From assembly GCA_007570785.1 (NCBI GenBank), contig ML660210.1, positions 822,530-886,529 of the forward strand: 64,000 bases of DNA, given 5' to 3'. The DNA comes from Antilocapra americana (taxonomy: Eukaryota; Chordata; Mammalia; Artiodactyla; Antilocapridae). The notes under the pieces were generated by a model. That model was not told where the DNA came from. It was given only the letters and a program-made list of their open reading frames with translations, and ran no database searches. Below are positions 11,677 to 22,803 of the stretch, one piece after another. A program made the position numbers and the translations under genes. How positions within the stretch are numbered: the first letter of the stretch is position 1; every line of letters begins with the position of its first letter.

Positions 11677-12184
11677 GGGCACGGGGAAAAGGTGGCTCGG
11701 GCCGGGGCGTCTCGGTTTCCTGTGGCTATGTAGCTGCGCTCGTCAGCTCCGGGTCCTCCTCCGCTGACTTCCCCGCGTCCTAGCGCTGCGCTGCCGCTCG
11801 GGAGAGAGAGGCTGTCCTCACGCCCACCGCGCTCCCTCGACGGCCGAGCCTGCTCGCTCGCCCGTCGGAGCGTCCCGGCCGAGCAACCCTGAGGGGGGAG
11901 GGGAGGCCATTTTGTCCCGACCGACTCCCCGGAACCGGGCGGAGCGGCTGGGAGAGGCTGCGGAGCAGCGGTCGCCGCCCTCGGAGGCACCGGACGCCAC
12001 CACCGTCGGGGCTTCATCGACGAGGCAGTTCCTAGGTCACCCGCGCCCTCTCGAGCCTTCCTTGTTCCCACGCTTTCGCCCGGTCCTCCGGCCTGAGAAC
12101 GCCCGAGCGAGGAGGAGTTGGCCGTAGTGAGAGGGACCGATCCCTTGGGGCCGCCGGCGGCGAGAGCCTGAGCCGCTCCTCCCA
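11677..12184 (+). promoter_or_regulatory. CpG-rich RAB10 5'UTR carried with the retrocopy; start-stop uORF
   Basis: This 508-bp leader is strikingly GC- and CpG-rich inside AT-rich surroundings and forms a CpG island continuing into the first codons. An ATG at 11728-11730 is followed at once by TAG (11731-11733), a minimal upstream frame of the kind known to delay ribosomes in some genes. I see no other ATG before the main start. Transcribed leaders taken from CpG-island genes can bring core-promoter elements into a new locus; that it does so here is inference. The many surviving CpGs suggest a recent insertion or an unmethylated state in the germ line. Confidence 0.6.
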
Positions 12185-12787
12185 ATGGCGAAGAAGACGT
12201 ACGACCTGCTTTTCAAGCTGCTCCTGATCGGGGACTCGGGAGTGGGGAAGACCTGCGTCCTTTTTCGTTTTTCGGATGATGCCTTCAACACCACCTTTAT
12301 TTCCACCATAGGAATAGACTTTAAGATCAAAACAGTTGAATTACAAGGAAAGAAGATCAAGCTACAGATATGGGATACGGCAGGCCAGGAGCGATTTCAC
12401 ACCATCACAACCTCCTACTACAGAGGAGCAATGGGTATCATGCTAGTATATGACATCACCAATGGTAAAAGCTTTGAAAACATCAGCAAGTGGCTTAGAA
12501 ACATAGATGAGCATGCCAATGAAGATGTGGAAAGGATGTTACTAGGAAACAAGTGTGATATGGACGATAAAAGAGTTGTACCTAAAGGAAAAGGAGAACA
12601 GATTGCAAGAGAGCATGGTATTAGATTTTTTGAGACTAGTGCAAAAGCAAATATAAATATCGAAAAGGCGTTTCTCACATTAGCTGAAGATATCCTTCGA
12701 AAGACCCCTGTAAAAGAGCCCAACAGTGAAAACGTAGATATCAGCAGCGGAGGAGGCGTGACAGGCTGGAAGAGCAAGTGTTGCTGA
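12185..12787 (+). CDS. RAB10: RAB10 retrocopy, intact 200-aa Rab GTPase reading frame
   Basis: A single uninterrupted frame from ATG to TGA encodes a complete Rab GTPase. Visible motifs: P-loop GDSGVGKT (residues 16-23), switch I with T41 in [15 protein letters not shown] (64-69), the switch II threonine T73 that LRRK2 phosphorylates in RAB10, NKCD (122-125), ETSAK (150-154), and the C-terminal CC (199-200) for geranylgeranylation. Length, N-terminus [11 protein letters not shown] and tail match mammalian RAB10 as I know it, with no difference that I can recognise. RAB10 acts on exocytic and recycling membranes, for example in GLUT4 vesicle delivery and polarised secretion. The frame has no introns and lies inside a processed mRNA copy with poly(A) and target duplication, so it is a retrocopy, not the parental locus. 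The start has G at +4 but C at -3. Family identity is near certain; whether the copy is expressed cannot be read from the DNA. Confidence 0.93.
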   Translation: MAKKTYDLLFKLLLIGDSGVGKTCVLFRFSDDAFNTTFISTIGIDFKIKTVELQGKKIKLQIWDTAGQERFHTITTSYYRGAMGIMLVYDITNGKSFENISKWLRNIDEHANEDVERMLLGNKCDMDDKRVVPKGKGEQIAREHGIRFFETSAKANINIEKAFLTLAEDILRKTPVKEPNSENVDISSGGGVTGWKSKCC

Positions 12788-15158
12788 GCGCTCTGCTGTC
12801 CGTCAGCTGCCATCCACCACCCTGTTTTCTCTTCTTGCTGCAAAATAAACCACTCTGTCCCATTTTTAACTCTTAAACAGATATTTTTGTTCCTCATCTT
12901 AACTCTAGTCCACCTGTTTTATTTGTTGTTTCATCTGTGACTGCTTGCTGACTTTATAATTTTCCTCAAACAAAAAATGTATAGAAGAATCATGTCTGTG
13001 AGTTCATTTTTAAATGTACTTGCTCAGCTCACCACTGCATTTCAGTTGTATTATAGTCCAGTTCTTATCAACATTAAAACCTATAGCAATCATTTCAACT
13101 CTATTCTGCAAATTGTATAAGAATAAAAGTTAGAATTAACAATTTTATTTTGTACAACAGTGGAATTTTCTGTCATGGATAATGTGCTTGAGTCCCTATA
13201 ATCTATAGACATGTGATAGCAAAAGAAAAAAGCCAGGAAAACACTCATTTTCGCCTTGAATATGTAAATGGGGTTAATTTTGTCCTGTGCCTTATGTGGA
13301 AAGGAACTTCTTTGGTTTTTCCTTTTTTTTTTTTTTTTGGTGGAAGCATGTGCAGGAGACATATCATCGAAACATAAAGCATTAAAATGTTTGTGGTTTG
13401 CTTGGCTGTAATTTTCAAAGTAGTTAATTGAGGACAAAGGATAATACAGAAATGATAGCTTTGGTTTGCTGAGTCTCATTTTAAGTGGCCTTGATATTTA
13501 AAACTATTCCTGCCACCAGTTCTTTCCTTGGCCACTTTTTCCTTGTGTCTCTTCCTGCATGCTGCTTTATTTGCTTCTTCCCCACCACCCTGTGGTATGA
13601 GTTATTTAAAAATGAAAGGGGTAAACTAGTGGGTTTGTGGAGTTTAACATAAAGCACTGATTTAACTTGCTAAGTAAACTGAAAGATAAATCCTAACTGC
13701 CTACTATCAAATGTCAGTTAACTGTGTCCTCACCTCATTTTCTCATCCCCCCCTAAAGCTTCTGTCCCGGATTCCTTCATTTGCTGTTGACGTCACATTG
13801 CTCTTCTCTTTCCCCCTTTGTTCCCTTCCTGTCTCTCTCCATTGAGTTTATGAAATGGAAGAGTTAATTGCATGCACTAGTGTTTGGAGGGTGTTGTGGT
13901 TTGTCTTTCTAACTAAGTGTTTAGCCTCTTCACTTCCCTAGAATAAATATCTTAACCTAAAGTTGAATAGTCTCCATTTTGGCAACTCCTCTAGCGGTTT
14001 GGTAGCCCAGTCAAAATTGCTTTAAAAAGGTGGGAAGGAGGAGTGAAATTTATTAACATGTTTGCCAAATATATTGAGATTTGGCCTATGAAGAACACTT
14101 TTTTCAGTGTTAAGTTGTCTTTACCTTAAGATTTAGAAGTACTTTAGGCTGTTACTGATTTTAAGTCCTGTCTTCACATCCCTTTGGAAAACTTGTATTA
14201 CCCTGGATTTGAAAAGAACAACAAAGGCTTTTCATGTAAAGATAAGAAACTCTAGGCTCTCTCTCACCCTGCCATTTTTTCCCCTTCATTTTTCTAGTTT
14301 TGCTTCACTGCTTATCATTAGGGTAGGGTAAGTTAAGTTTGCTATGCTGCTAGCATCCTAAGATGATACCTTTGTTGAAATAATTGTGAATAGCATGATT
14401 CATTTCTAGCAGAGGCTGAGTTTAGGACAGCAGCTTCCATTGAAAAGTCTTTCTGTGTTGTGGATAGCATTTTAATGACCTCTTGGCTCACGTAAACAAC
14501 ATAGGGACATATCTGCTATGAACATCCATGAATTTTCAGATAGTGCCCTGAAAGCGATTTTATATGCCTCACTTGTGATTGTTGTTAGGTTTTCCCCTCA
14601 CTTGACTTTATCATTGTTTACTACTAGTAAAAGCAGCATTGCCAAATAATCCCTAATTTTCCACTAAAAATAATAATGAAATGATGTTAAGCTTCTCAAA
14701 AGTTTTAGGTTAAACCTATTGGTGTTTGATTAATTTTAATCTGTTGTTTTCCTTTATCTGGAATGTGGCAGTAGTTTTTTTTACTTTTAACCCTCTTTAA
14801 TCCTTACTCAATTCAGTGACTTAAGGTTTGAGAGCTAAACACTGGGATTTTTGGGTAACAGACTGACAGTTTTGTTGTTTGCAATAAATTATAATCGGCA
14901 TTGTACATAGAAAGGATATGGCTACCTTTTGTTAAATCTGCACTTTCTAAATATCAAAAAAAAAGGGAAATGGAGTATAAATCAATTTTTGTATAACCTG
15001 TTTGAAACCTGAGTTTTATTTGCTTAATAATAGGGCTTTGCCCCTTTTTCTGTAAGTCTCTTGGGATCCTGTGTAGAAGCTGTTCTCATTAAACACCAAA
15101 CAGTTCCATTCTCTGGTACTAGCTACAAATTCGGTTTCATATTCTACTTAACAATTTA

Positions 15159-15191
15159 AATAAACTGAAATATTTCAAAAAAAAAAAAAAA
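15159..15191 (+). terminator. polyadenylation signal and poly(A) tract of the RAB10 retrocopy
   Basis: AATAAA at 15159-15164 is followed 12 bases later by an A run from about 15178 to 15191, the last A residues shared with the target duplication. Earlier AATAAA words occur in the 3'UTR (for example 12844-12849), so the retrocopied mRNA used the distal site. Confidence 0.85.
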
Positions 15192-15209
15192 GCTATATGT
15201 AAACCTGGA
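15187..15209 (+). repeat. right target-site duplication of the RAB10 retrocopy
   Basis: Exact copy of 11654-11676 placed directly after the poly(A) tract. The following bases resume the interrupted L1 ORF2 sequence. Confidence 0.92.
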
Positions 15210-15969
15210 TATTATAAAACTCTGAGAGGAAAATATAGGCAGAACATTCTTTGATGTAAATTTGCAACAATATTGTTTTGGCTCTCTCTCCTAAAGTAAA
15301 GGAAATAAAAACAAATATAAACAAATGGGACCTGGTTAAACTTAAAAGCTTTTGATCAGCAGAGGAAACCATTTGCAAAATTAAAAGACAACCTATTGAA
15401 TGACAGAAAATATCTGCATATGACATGGCCAATAAGGGATTAATATCCAACATATATAGCCAGTTCATACAACTTAGTATCTAAAAAGCAATCCAATTGA
15501 AAAATGGGAAGAAGAATTGAATAGATACTTTTCCAAAGAGGAAATGCAGATGGTCAACAGGCACATGAATAGTTGCTTAGCATTGCTTATCGCTAGGGAA
15601 ATGTAAAGCAAAATGACCATGGGGCATCACCTTACACCTGTCAGGATAACTATCATCAAAAAGAACACAATAAATTCAAGCAACAATGTGGATAAAAAGC
15701 AATTTTTGTTCACTGTTGTTGGAAATTAAGATTGAATCATCCACTGTGGAAAACTGTATGGAACTTTCTAAGAAACTAAAAATAGAGCTACCATATGATC
15801 TAGTGATTCTACTCCTGGGTATATATCTGAATAAAATAAAAACACTAATTTGAAAAGATGCATGCACCTCATCATTCATAGCTGCATTATTTACAATTTT
15901 CAACATATGGAAGGAACCAAAAGTGTCTAACAAGAGATAAATGGATAATTAAGAGGTGATATATATATA
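15210..15969 (+). mobile_element. L1 ORF2 remnant, right part
   Basis: Continues the L1 ORF2 C-terminal region directly from 11653 (ATTATAAAACTCTGAGAGGA, ATCCAACATATATAGCC, CTCCTGGGTATATATC) until BovB sequence starts near 15970. Confidence 0.88.
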
Positions 15970-17825
15970 TACCAGAACACCTTACCTGCCTCCTGTGAAA
16001 TCTGCATGCAGGTCAAGAAGTAACAATGAGAACTGGACATGGAAAAATGGACTGGTTCCAAATTAGGAAAGGAGTATGTTAAGGCTGTATCATGTACCCT
16101 GCTTATTTAACTTATACGTAGAGTACATTATGAGATAGGCCAGGGTGGATGAAGCCCAAGTTGGAATCAAGACTACCAAAAGAAATACTAATAAACTCGG
16201 ATATGCAGATGACACCATCCTTATGGTAGAGAGCTAGAGGAATTAAAGAGCCTCTTGAAGGTGAAAGAGAAGAGTGAAAAAGCCAGCTTAAAACTTAACA
16301 TTCAAAAAACAAAGATCATGTCATTTGGTCCCATCATTTCATGGCAGATAGATGGGGACACAATGGAAACAGTGACAGACTTTATATTCTTGGACCCCAA
16401 AATCAATGAAGATGGTGACTACAGCCATGAATTTAAAAGATGCTTGCTCACTGGGAGAAAATCTATGACAAACATAGACAGCATATTGAAAAGCAAAGAC
16501 ATTACTTTGCTGACAAAGATTCATGTATACAAAGCTATGGTTTTTCCAGTAGTCATGTTTGGATGTGAGAGTTAGACCATAAAGAAAGCTGAGCATGAAA
16601 GAATTGATGGTTTGAAATTGTGGTGTTGGAGAAGACTCTTGAGAGTTCCTTGGACTGCAAGGGGATCAAGCCAGTCAATCTTAAAGAAAATCAGTCTTGA
16701 AGATTCATTGGAAGCACTGGTGCTGAAGCTGAATCTCCAATACTTTGGCCACCTGATACACAGAACTGACTCCTTAGAAAGGACCCTGATACCAGGAAAG
16801 ATTGAAGGGAGGATGCCGGGGTCCAGCCTCGGTGGTCCGGGGGTCTTGAGGGATAAGAAAACTGAGCTGAGTCAATGTGGTGATGGAGCAGTCTCTATCT
16901 TTATTGTTGTTAGTTTACAGTTTTTATACCCAAGAAACACACCCATTACTCACATGTATTCTATACAATCTTGTTTTCTGCCTATCCTCAACAACTTTAA
17001 CATTAAGCTCATCTTTCTTCATAATCAGATTTAACATTAGTAGGTTTACCATTTGAAAGTCTCCAGCATACTTTGGATAAGTACATCAATCTAAGTAGAA
17101 AGGTTATATTTCTCTTATTAGGTGCAACTATGCAGAAGCTAGAGAGAAGGGCTTAATTTTGAAACTGTTTTATTCTATTAACCTATTTCGGTTTTTATGA
17201 GGAAAGAGGACAAAGAGAAAGTTTGGAGAGAGGAAAGAGAACTAAGTCTAGCAGGGATGTGGAAAGGTGACCCAAGTACGAGCCCTTCTGGTGGTGGCTT
17301 TGCCATGACCCCCAGAGAACTCTTGGTAAACTCCCCAGTAAGGTGTAGGAGGTGTAGTAATCTATTTAAATGCCCCTTATTCCTCCTTTGTCCCCAGGAA
17401 AGGGTATCTGCCTTCCCCAGTCCCCTGGGGGAAATAAGGTGTGAGGGAATTATCTCAGGATGAATTATTTCTAACTGGGACTGACCTACTGAGATGAGCT
17501 AATGTTCAGAGCATAAACAGAACTTCCCAAGAAAAACACCAGGAGGGGCCTTGGGATCACCTTGCCTTGGGATGCCCCGAAGGAAAATCTGCTTTGCAGT
17601 TTCCTTCTCAGTCTCATGACCTTGTCATCTGAATGAGGGGGCATCCTGACGGCTCCCAGCAGGAGGAAGAGAAAGGGACAACAGAGGATGAGATGGTTGG
17701 ACGGCATCACCGACTCAATGGACATGAGTTTGAGCAAACTCCTGGAGATGCTGAAGGACAGGGAAGCCTGGCGTGCTGCAGTCCATGAAATCACAAATAT
17801 TGGGACACAACTTAGCCAGTGAACA
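15970..17825 (+). mobile_element. 5'-truncated BovB LINE, split by a solo LTR
   Basis: BovB from the RT domain to its 3' end, interrupted at 16814-17661. The catalytic box near 16200-16220 still reads YADDT. A 106-codon open piece covers 16255-16575, but the frame is broken by stops elsewhere. Confidence 0.9.
16814..17661 (-). mobile_element. 848-bp solo LTR, class II (ERVK-like), nested in BovB
   Basis: Bounded by TG..CA with a 6-bp duplication GGAGGA at 16808-16813 and 17662-17667, the size typical of betaretrovirus-like LTRs. On the minus strand TATAAAA (complement at 16921-16927) lies just upstream of AATAAA near 16900 and a short U5 ending GGACCCCGGCA. BovB matches resume exactly after it. 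No gag, pol or env sequence is present. Confidence 0.87.
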
Positions 17826-18650
17826 GCAATAGGCATATGAGGAAATGCTCAGCATTGCTAGTCATCAGGGAAATTCAAATCAAAATTGCCATGAGGGATG
17901 ACCTCACACTTACCTGGATGACTATCATCAAAAATAATATAAATAACATGTGTTGGGTAGGATGTGGGCAAAAGGAACTCTGTACACTATTGATGGGAAT
18001 GTAAACTGGAGTAGCCAGGGTGAAAAGCAGTATGGAGTTTTGTCAAAAAATTAACAATCTGATTTCCATCTGATCAATCAATTCTACTCCTTATTATATA
18101 TCCATAAAAACTTAAAGCTCTATTTAAAAAAGAAACATACATCCAAATGTTCATAGCAGTATTATCTATAATTGTGAAGAACTGGATGCAACTTAAGTGT
18201 CCATCAACAGAAAAATGGATAAAGAATACTGGTACATGTATACAGTGAAATACCAGGCAGCAGAAACAGAAAAAAAAAAAAATTGCCATTTGTAGCACCA
18301 TGCTTTGAAAGTATTTTGCTAATGAAATAAATTAGAGAAAGACACATACTGTATTATACAATTTATACATGACATCTAAAAAATATAACTAGTGAATATA
18401 GCAAAAAAAGAGGCAGACTCAAAGATATAGAGAGCCAACTATTAGTGGAGAGATAGAGGGAGGAGGTGAAATATAGGGGTAAGGAATAAAGATGTACAAA
18501 CTATTAGGTAAAAAGTAAGCTATAAAATATATCAAACAATACAGAGAATATAGCCATTATTTTGTAGTTAATATAAATGAAATATGACTTTTTCATAAGT
18601 GTGAATGACTATATTGTACACCCGTTACTCAAGTTATAATTAACCAAATG
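17826..18650 (+). mobile_element. L1 3' end (ORF2 C-terminus and 3'UTR)
   Basis: Begins at GGCATATGAGGAAATGCTCA and runs through GGTAGGATGTGGGCAAAAGG and GTCCATCAACAGAAAAATGG into an AT-rich 3'UTR. It duplicates the ORF2 segment already present at 15540-15960, so it is a separate insertion. Confidence 0.85.
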
Positions 18651-18801
18651 TTTCTATTTATTAAGGCCCACATGTTACTGCTGTTAGTGTTTAAATACCA
18701 GCAAGGAAATAATATAACAATGTAGATACTGCATCTCTTATCAACCTCAGAGCTGTGGTTGTCCTAAAAATAAAATGGACAATTTAAAATATCTGTTGCT
18801 G

Positions 18802-19151
18802 GGCTTCACTGATGACTCAGTGGTAAAGAATCTGCCTGCCAATACAGGAGACACCAATATGATCTCTAGTCTGAGAAAATCCCATCTGCTGCATAACAAC
18901 TAAGCCCATACACCACAACTGTTGAGCCTGCACATTAGAGCCTGGGAACTGCAACTCCTGAATCTATGTGCCATGACTACTGAAGCCCTAACCCTAGAGC
19001 CTGTGCTCCACAACAAGAGGAGCCACACCAATAACCACAACTATAGACTGACCCCCACTTTCCACAATGATAGAAAAGCTCACGCAGCAGCAAAGACCCA
19101 GCACAGCCAAAAATAGACAATTTTTTAAAATAGACAATTTAAAAAGAATTC
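18802..19151 (+). mobile_element. CHR-2 type SINE
   Basis: GGCTTCACTGATGACTCAGT head, then the CHR-2 body rich in CCACAACT and GAGCCTG words, ending CAGCCAAAAATAGACAA. Exact 16-bp duplication AAAATATCTGTTGCTG at 18786-18801 and 19152-19167. Confidence 0.93.
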
Positions 19152-19252
19152 AAAATATCTGTTGCTGAAAATGCATATTAAAAAGTGTTCAACAGACTCA
19201 ACGAGTCAAATGAACACACATGCTTTAAAAAAATATGACACACTCTGCAGTC

Positions 19253-19560
19253 TGTTGTTGGGGTCTACCTGGATAGATCTCTAGGATCGAGAAATGAGAA
19301 GGAGTGATCAAGGTTTTTTATACCTTTCCCATCTCGCAAAGGTTTTATTTATCTTGACTGATCTGGACGTTCCATATCAAGGGTTTGTACTTATGTGTGT
19401 GTAAATCAAAGGAGACATCAATGATCTTAATATGCATTAAATATGATGTATTCCTGAGGGCATCCTGTGTTGGGTCAAAAATCACCCCTTGTGTATCCAG
19501 ATTACACTGAATGCATCCCTGTTGTGTAAAAGCAGGGGGAATTCTATAATTCTTTACCCA
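19253..19560 (-). mobile_element. LTR-like fragment, probable ERVK-type
   Basis: On the minus strand an AATAAA (complement near 19346-19351) is followed by about 90 bp ending GACCCCAACA, the same layout as the U5 end of the LTR at 16814. The other boundary, near 19560, is a guess; the possible 6-bp duplication GCAGTC/GCAGAT has two mismatches. Confidence 0.45.
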
Positions 19561-19742
19561 GCAGATCTTTCAATATCTTCCAGGGGTGGGTCAAAGAGAG
19601 GTCCATGTAATACTGATTATATTCCTTGCTTTGTGGGTACATCATATAGTCAAAACTAAACACCATATAAATGGAAGGAAAATATGAGTTAAGAAGAAAT
19701 CTCAGTGAAAACCAACAAAAATCATGGCACATGGTAATAAAG

Positions 19743-19965
19743 TGTGTATGTGTGTATGTGTGTGTGTGTTGCTCAGTTGTGTCTGACTCTTTGCGACACC
19801 ATGGACTGTAGCCTGCTAGGCTTCTGTCCATGGAATTTTCCAGGCAAGAATATTGGAAAGGGTTGCCATTTCCTCCTTCAGGGGACCTTCCAGACTCAGA
19901 GACTGAACCTGGGTGTCCTGCATCATAGGTGGATTCTTTACTGACTGAGCCACCAGAGAGTGCAT
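19743..19965 (-). mobile_element. Bov-tA SINE with (TG)n end
   Basis: Minus-strand Bov-tA, from a (TG)n run at 19743-19769 to TGACTGAGCCACCAGAGAG. Confidence 0.9.
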
Positions 19966-22003
19966 GTTTAATTCCTAGGAAGAATGCAATCATGAGCGCA
20001 CTTAAAAGCAAAACTCAGTGTACTGCCTTTGCTAACACACATTACATTTGCTCAGACCTGTTGTTAGCTTTTAATTGATGCTAATAAAACCACTACTGTT
20101 TTTTCCCCAAAATTGGGAAACTGAACTATGCTGATTTATGGTCACTGACTAAAACTAAATAATCTAGAGAAAGGCATGACCTTCTAACCCTAATGACTTA
20201 GTTGACTGGTAGCCAGTTGGTGCAATAACTTTGTGCATGACTTTTGGTCTATGCTACTATTGTTGTAAGTAACATGAAGGAACTATGATGTCTGAATTAT
20301 AAATTCTATTATAGTTATAATGCTTTCAAGTAAAGTGGAAATGTTACTCAAATGGTGTTAGAAAATGCAATGTTAATTCTCATTTACCAGTGATGCTCCT
20401 TTAGGGGAAACTTAGGGGAAGTCGTTTGACATCAAGATTGTAGATTATGATAAATAAAGAGTTTCAAGAAAGTTTTCATAAATTTTGATCAATACTGTGC
20501 AACTAAATTTACCAGTGTCAAAATTGCTACATTATCCATGTGATGCATGATAAGAAGAAGAATTATAACAAATGTGGATGATAAAAGAAGTATTTTTCCA
20601 GGAGACTGTTTGCATGAAGAAGTCATTTCAGGAGGATAATGAAGGATTTGTGAATGGACCAGAGAAATCAGATCTCTGATGGAATATTGTAGGCATTATC
20701 AAATATGGGAGAGAAGGTCTGTTTCATTTCCCAAGGAAGGTGATTGGATAATATAATTACTGGGAAATCTCATCTTCTTAAAGGTTCGGTGTCCAGGTGA
20801 GGTGTGTTAGAGATCTGTGCCAGAGATCTCTATGAGGACTTATGAGGACAATATTACAACCTTAACCGGAGGCAGAATGACATTAGACCATGTGGTCTTT
20901 ATTCCTGTTCTCTATTTCTCTGTGTATCCAGGTCATACACCTCACCAGTGAAATCACTTCTTTTGTGGCTCAAATTGTCAGGATTAAAAGAATAATATTA
21001 AAAATCAATACCATGTCAGTGCAACTGGGGAGAAAATGGGTAGCATTATCTTACCTGAAGACCTGTATTAGTAGGAACATGTGCCATCATATGTGATAAT
21101 GGTTATGTCCAAACACCAAGTGGCATCTAGAGGGTTTTTTAAAAATGGACCCTAGTAACTGCAAAGGTGTTGTAATTATGGGTATACAGGTTAAGCATGT
21201 GAAAAGGAATTTTATACAGTAATTTTAACTTACATGTTGAATGTCAAATATTATGTTGAAGTCTATACTCTAGTAACTTTAGTTTGGCATTAAAACCAAC
21301 TTCTCATCCTAATCAGTATGAGAAAATATTGAGGGATTTACCTGAAGCTCTTTATCAGTGTCATGCATATCATTGTAGATTGGTCTGAAGGAGGCTTAGG
21401 AAATATCAGACACGCCTTCACTAATATACAAGAAATAGCCAGATAACACTTGAGGGCAGAGAAAGGGTATAATCAAGCTGATAAAAATATCAAAATCCCT
21501 GTGAAGGGATAAAGTCATTACTAAAATGATATATGTAAAAATGATTTCCATTTTCCATTAGGTAGGTTAAATCTCATGAGCCATTGGAGTTTTACAGACT
21601 CATATGTATAAATTCTTATGGGGAAATATTTTCATAAAATTTATATTTAGACAAATTACGTAAAGAAACAGAAATATTTGACAAGACAATATTGCTCAAG
21701 ATCAGAGGGTGGACCGTGTAGCAAAGCTAACAACTGGGTTATGGCTTAGATCAGATTTCCCTATACATAAGCTGATGGCAATTATCAATGAGAATATACT
21801 TGAAAGTTCTTTTAAATAAATGCATTGTGACAAGAATGATTTGTCTATTTGACTCTTATTGTAAATAAATTCAGAATTAAAGAATTTAGAACATGATCAG
21901 CTGAAGAGTAAGTTAGTCAAGTGCATAGAGTACAAAAATGCTTTAAAAAATTAACATTAATTTTACAGACACAAGGTTAAGAGTCCATGTTTACATCATT
22001 CTT
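19966..22003. other. 2-kb stretch, nothing recognised
   Basis: AT-rich, with slightly more mixed composition at 20580-21120. Open frames are short and motif-free. Could be unique DNA or a much-diverged repeat. Confidence 0.5.
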
Positions 22004-22125
22004 TGAGTAGGAAATGGCAATGCACTCCAGTATTCTTGTCTGGAAAATGCAAAGGACAGAGGAGCCTGGTGGGCTACAGTCCATGGGGTTGAAAAGTATT
22101 GAATACAACTGAACACCTACACATA
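22004..22125 (+). mobile_element. Bov-tA SINE, 3' half only
   Basis: AGGAAATGGCAATGCACTCC through CCATGGGGTTGAAAAG to AACACCTACACATAC. Confidence 0.85.
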
Positions 22126-22584
22126 CAATGGGGGAGAAAGGAATAGTTAGAAATTGTTTCTGATGGTTTTGGTCTCTCTAGAAAGAAGTTGGCTTTGTGC
22201 TGGAAAGTTCTGGTTAAGTCCCAAAGTTTGGTGTTAGAGAAAATCTATGATTTATGTGAGTCTGCTTTGATAATTCAATTATTTTATGGTAATATAGTAA
22301 TGTATTTTTAATGTTAAAAAAATCAATGTAAATTACCACATTAATAGAATAATGGAGAAGAAAAGTATGTAATCAACCAGTAGACACAGAAAAAGTATTG
22401 ACAAAATTCAATACATATTTATGATAAAAATACATATCAGAAATTTTGAAACACAAAAGTACTTTCTTAATTCAACAAATATATTTTAAAAATCTACAAA
22501 TAAGATTATACTTGAGTGTGAGATATTGGATATTTTCTCCAAAGATCAGGCTGTCTATTCTCACCACCTCTTTTCAGTATTACA

Positions 22585-22803
22585 TGTATGTTCAGCTGCT
22601 AAGTCATGTCCTACTTTTTGTGGCCTCATGGACTGTTGCCCACCAGGCTCCTCTGTCCTTGGTACTTCCCAGGTAAGAATACTAGAGTAGCGTTGCCATT
22701 TCTTTCTCTAGGGGATCTTTCTAACCCGGGAATTGAACCCAAGTCTCCTGCGCCTCCTGCACTGGCAGGCTGATTCTTCATCACTGTGCCATCTGGAAAT
22801 CCC
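22585..22803 (-). mobile_element. Bov-tA SINE nested in L1
   Basis: Minus-strand: GCTGCTAAGTCATGTCC head to CACTGTGCCATCTGGAAATC. Flanking TATTACAT/AACATTACA words are an imperfect duplication. Confidence 0.87.

Larger units (their letters stand above)
11677..15186 (+). pseudogene. RAB10: full-length processed RAB10 mRNA retrocopy (5'UTR, CDS, 3'UTR, poly(A))
   Basis: The unit consists of about 508 bp of GC-rich leader, the intact 200-codon frame, about 2.4 kb of AT-richer 3'UTR, a terminal AATAAA and a poly(A) run. It has the hallmarks of L1-mediated retroposition: no introns, a poly(A) tract at the 3' end, and a 23-bp direct duplication on both sides. The host DNA on both sides is one L1 ORF2 remnant whose sequence continues across the insertion. 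The copy does not look 5'-truncated, since it starts in CpG-dense leader sequence. It is listed as a pseudogene because it is a processed copy, but the coding part is unbroken, so retrogene may be the better word if it is transcribed. Confidence 0.9.

Noticed and set aside
11652..12185. 177-codon minus-strand open frame across the GC-rich leader
   Set aside because: Antisense to the RAB10 5'UTR. High GC lowers stop frequency, and the protein would be low-complexity Ala/Gly/Arg/Pro/Ser without a domain.
12185..12787. That this is the parental RAB10 gene
   Set aside because: No introns, a terminal poly(A), a 23-bp target duplication and L1 on both sides show it is a retrocopy.
12418..12897. 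159-codon minus-strand open frame
   Set aside because: Exact antisense of the RAB10 coding region and early 3'UTR; no independent support.
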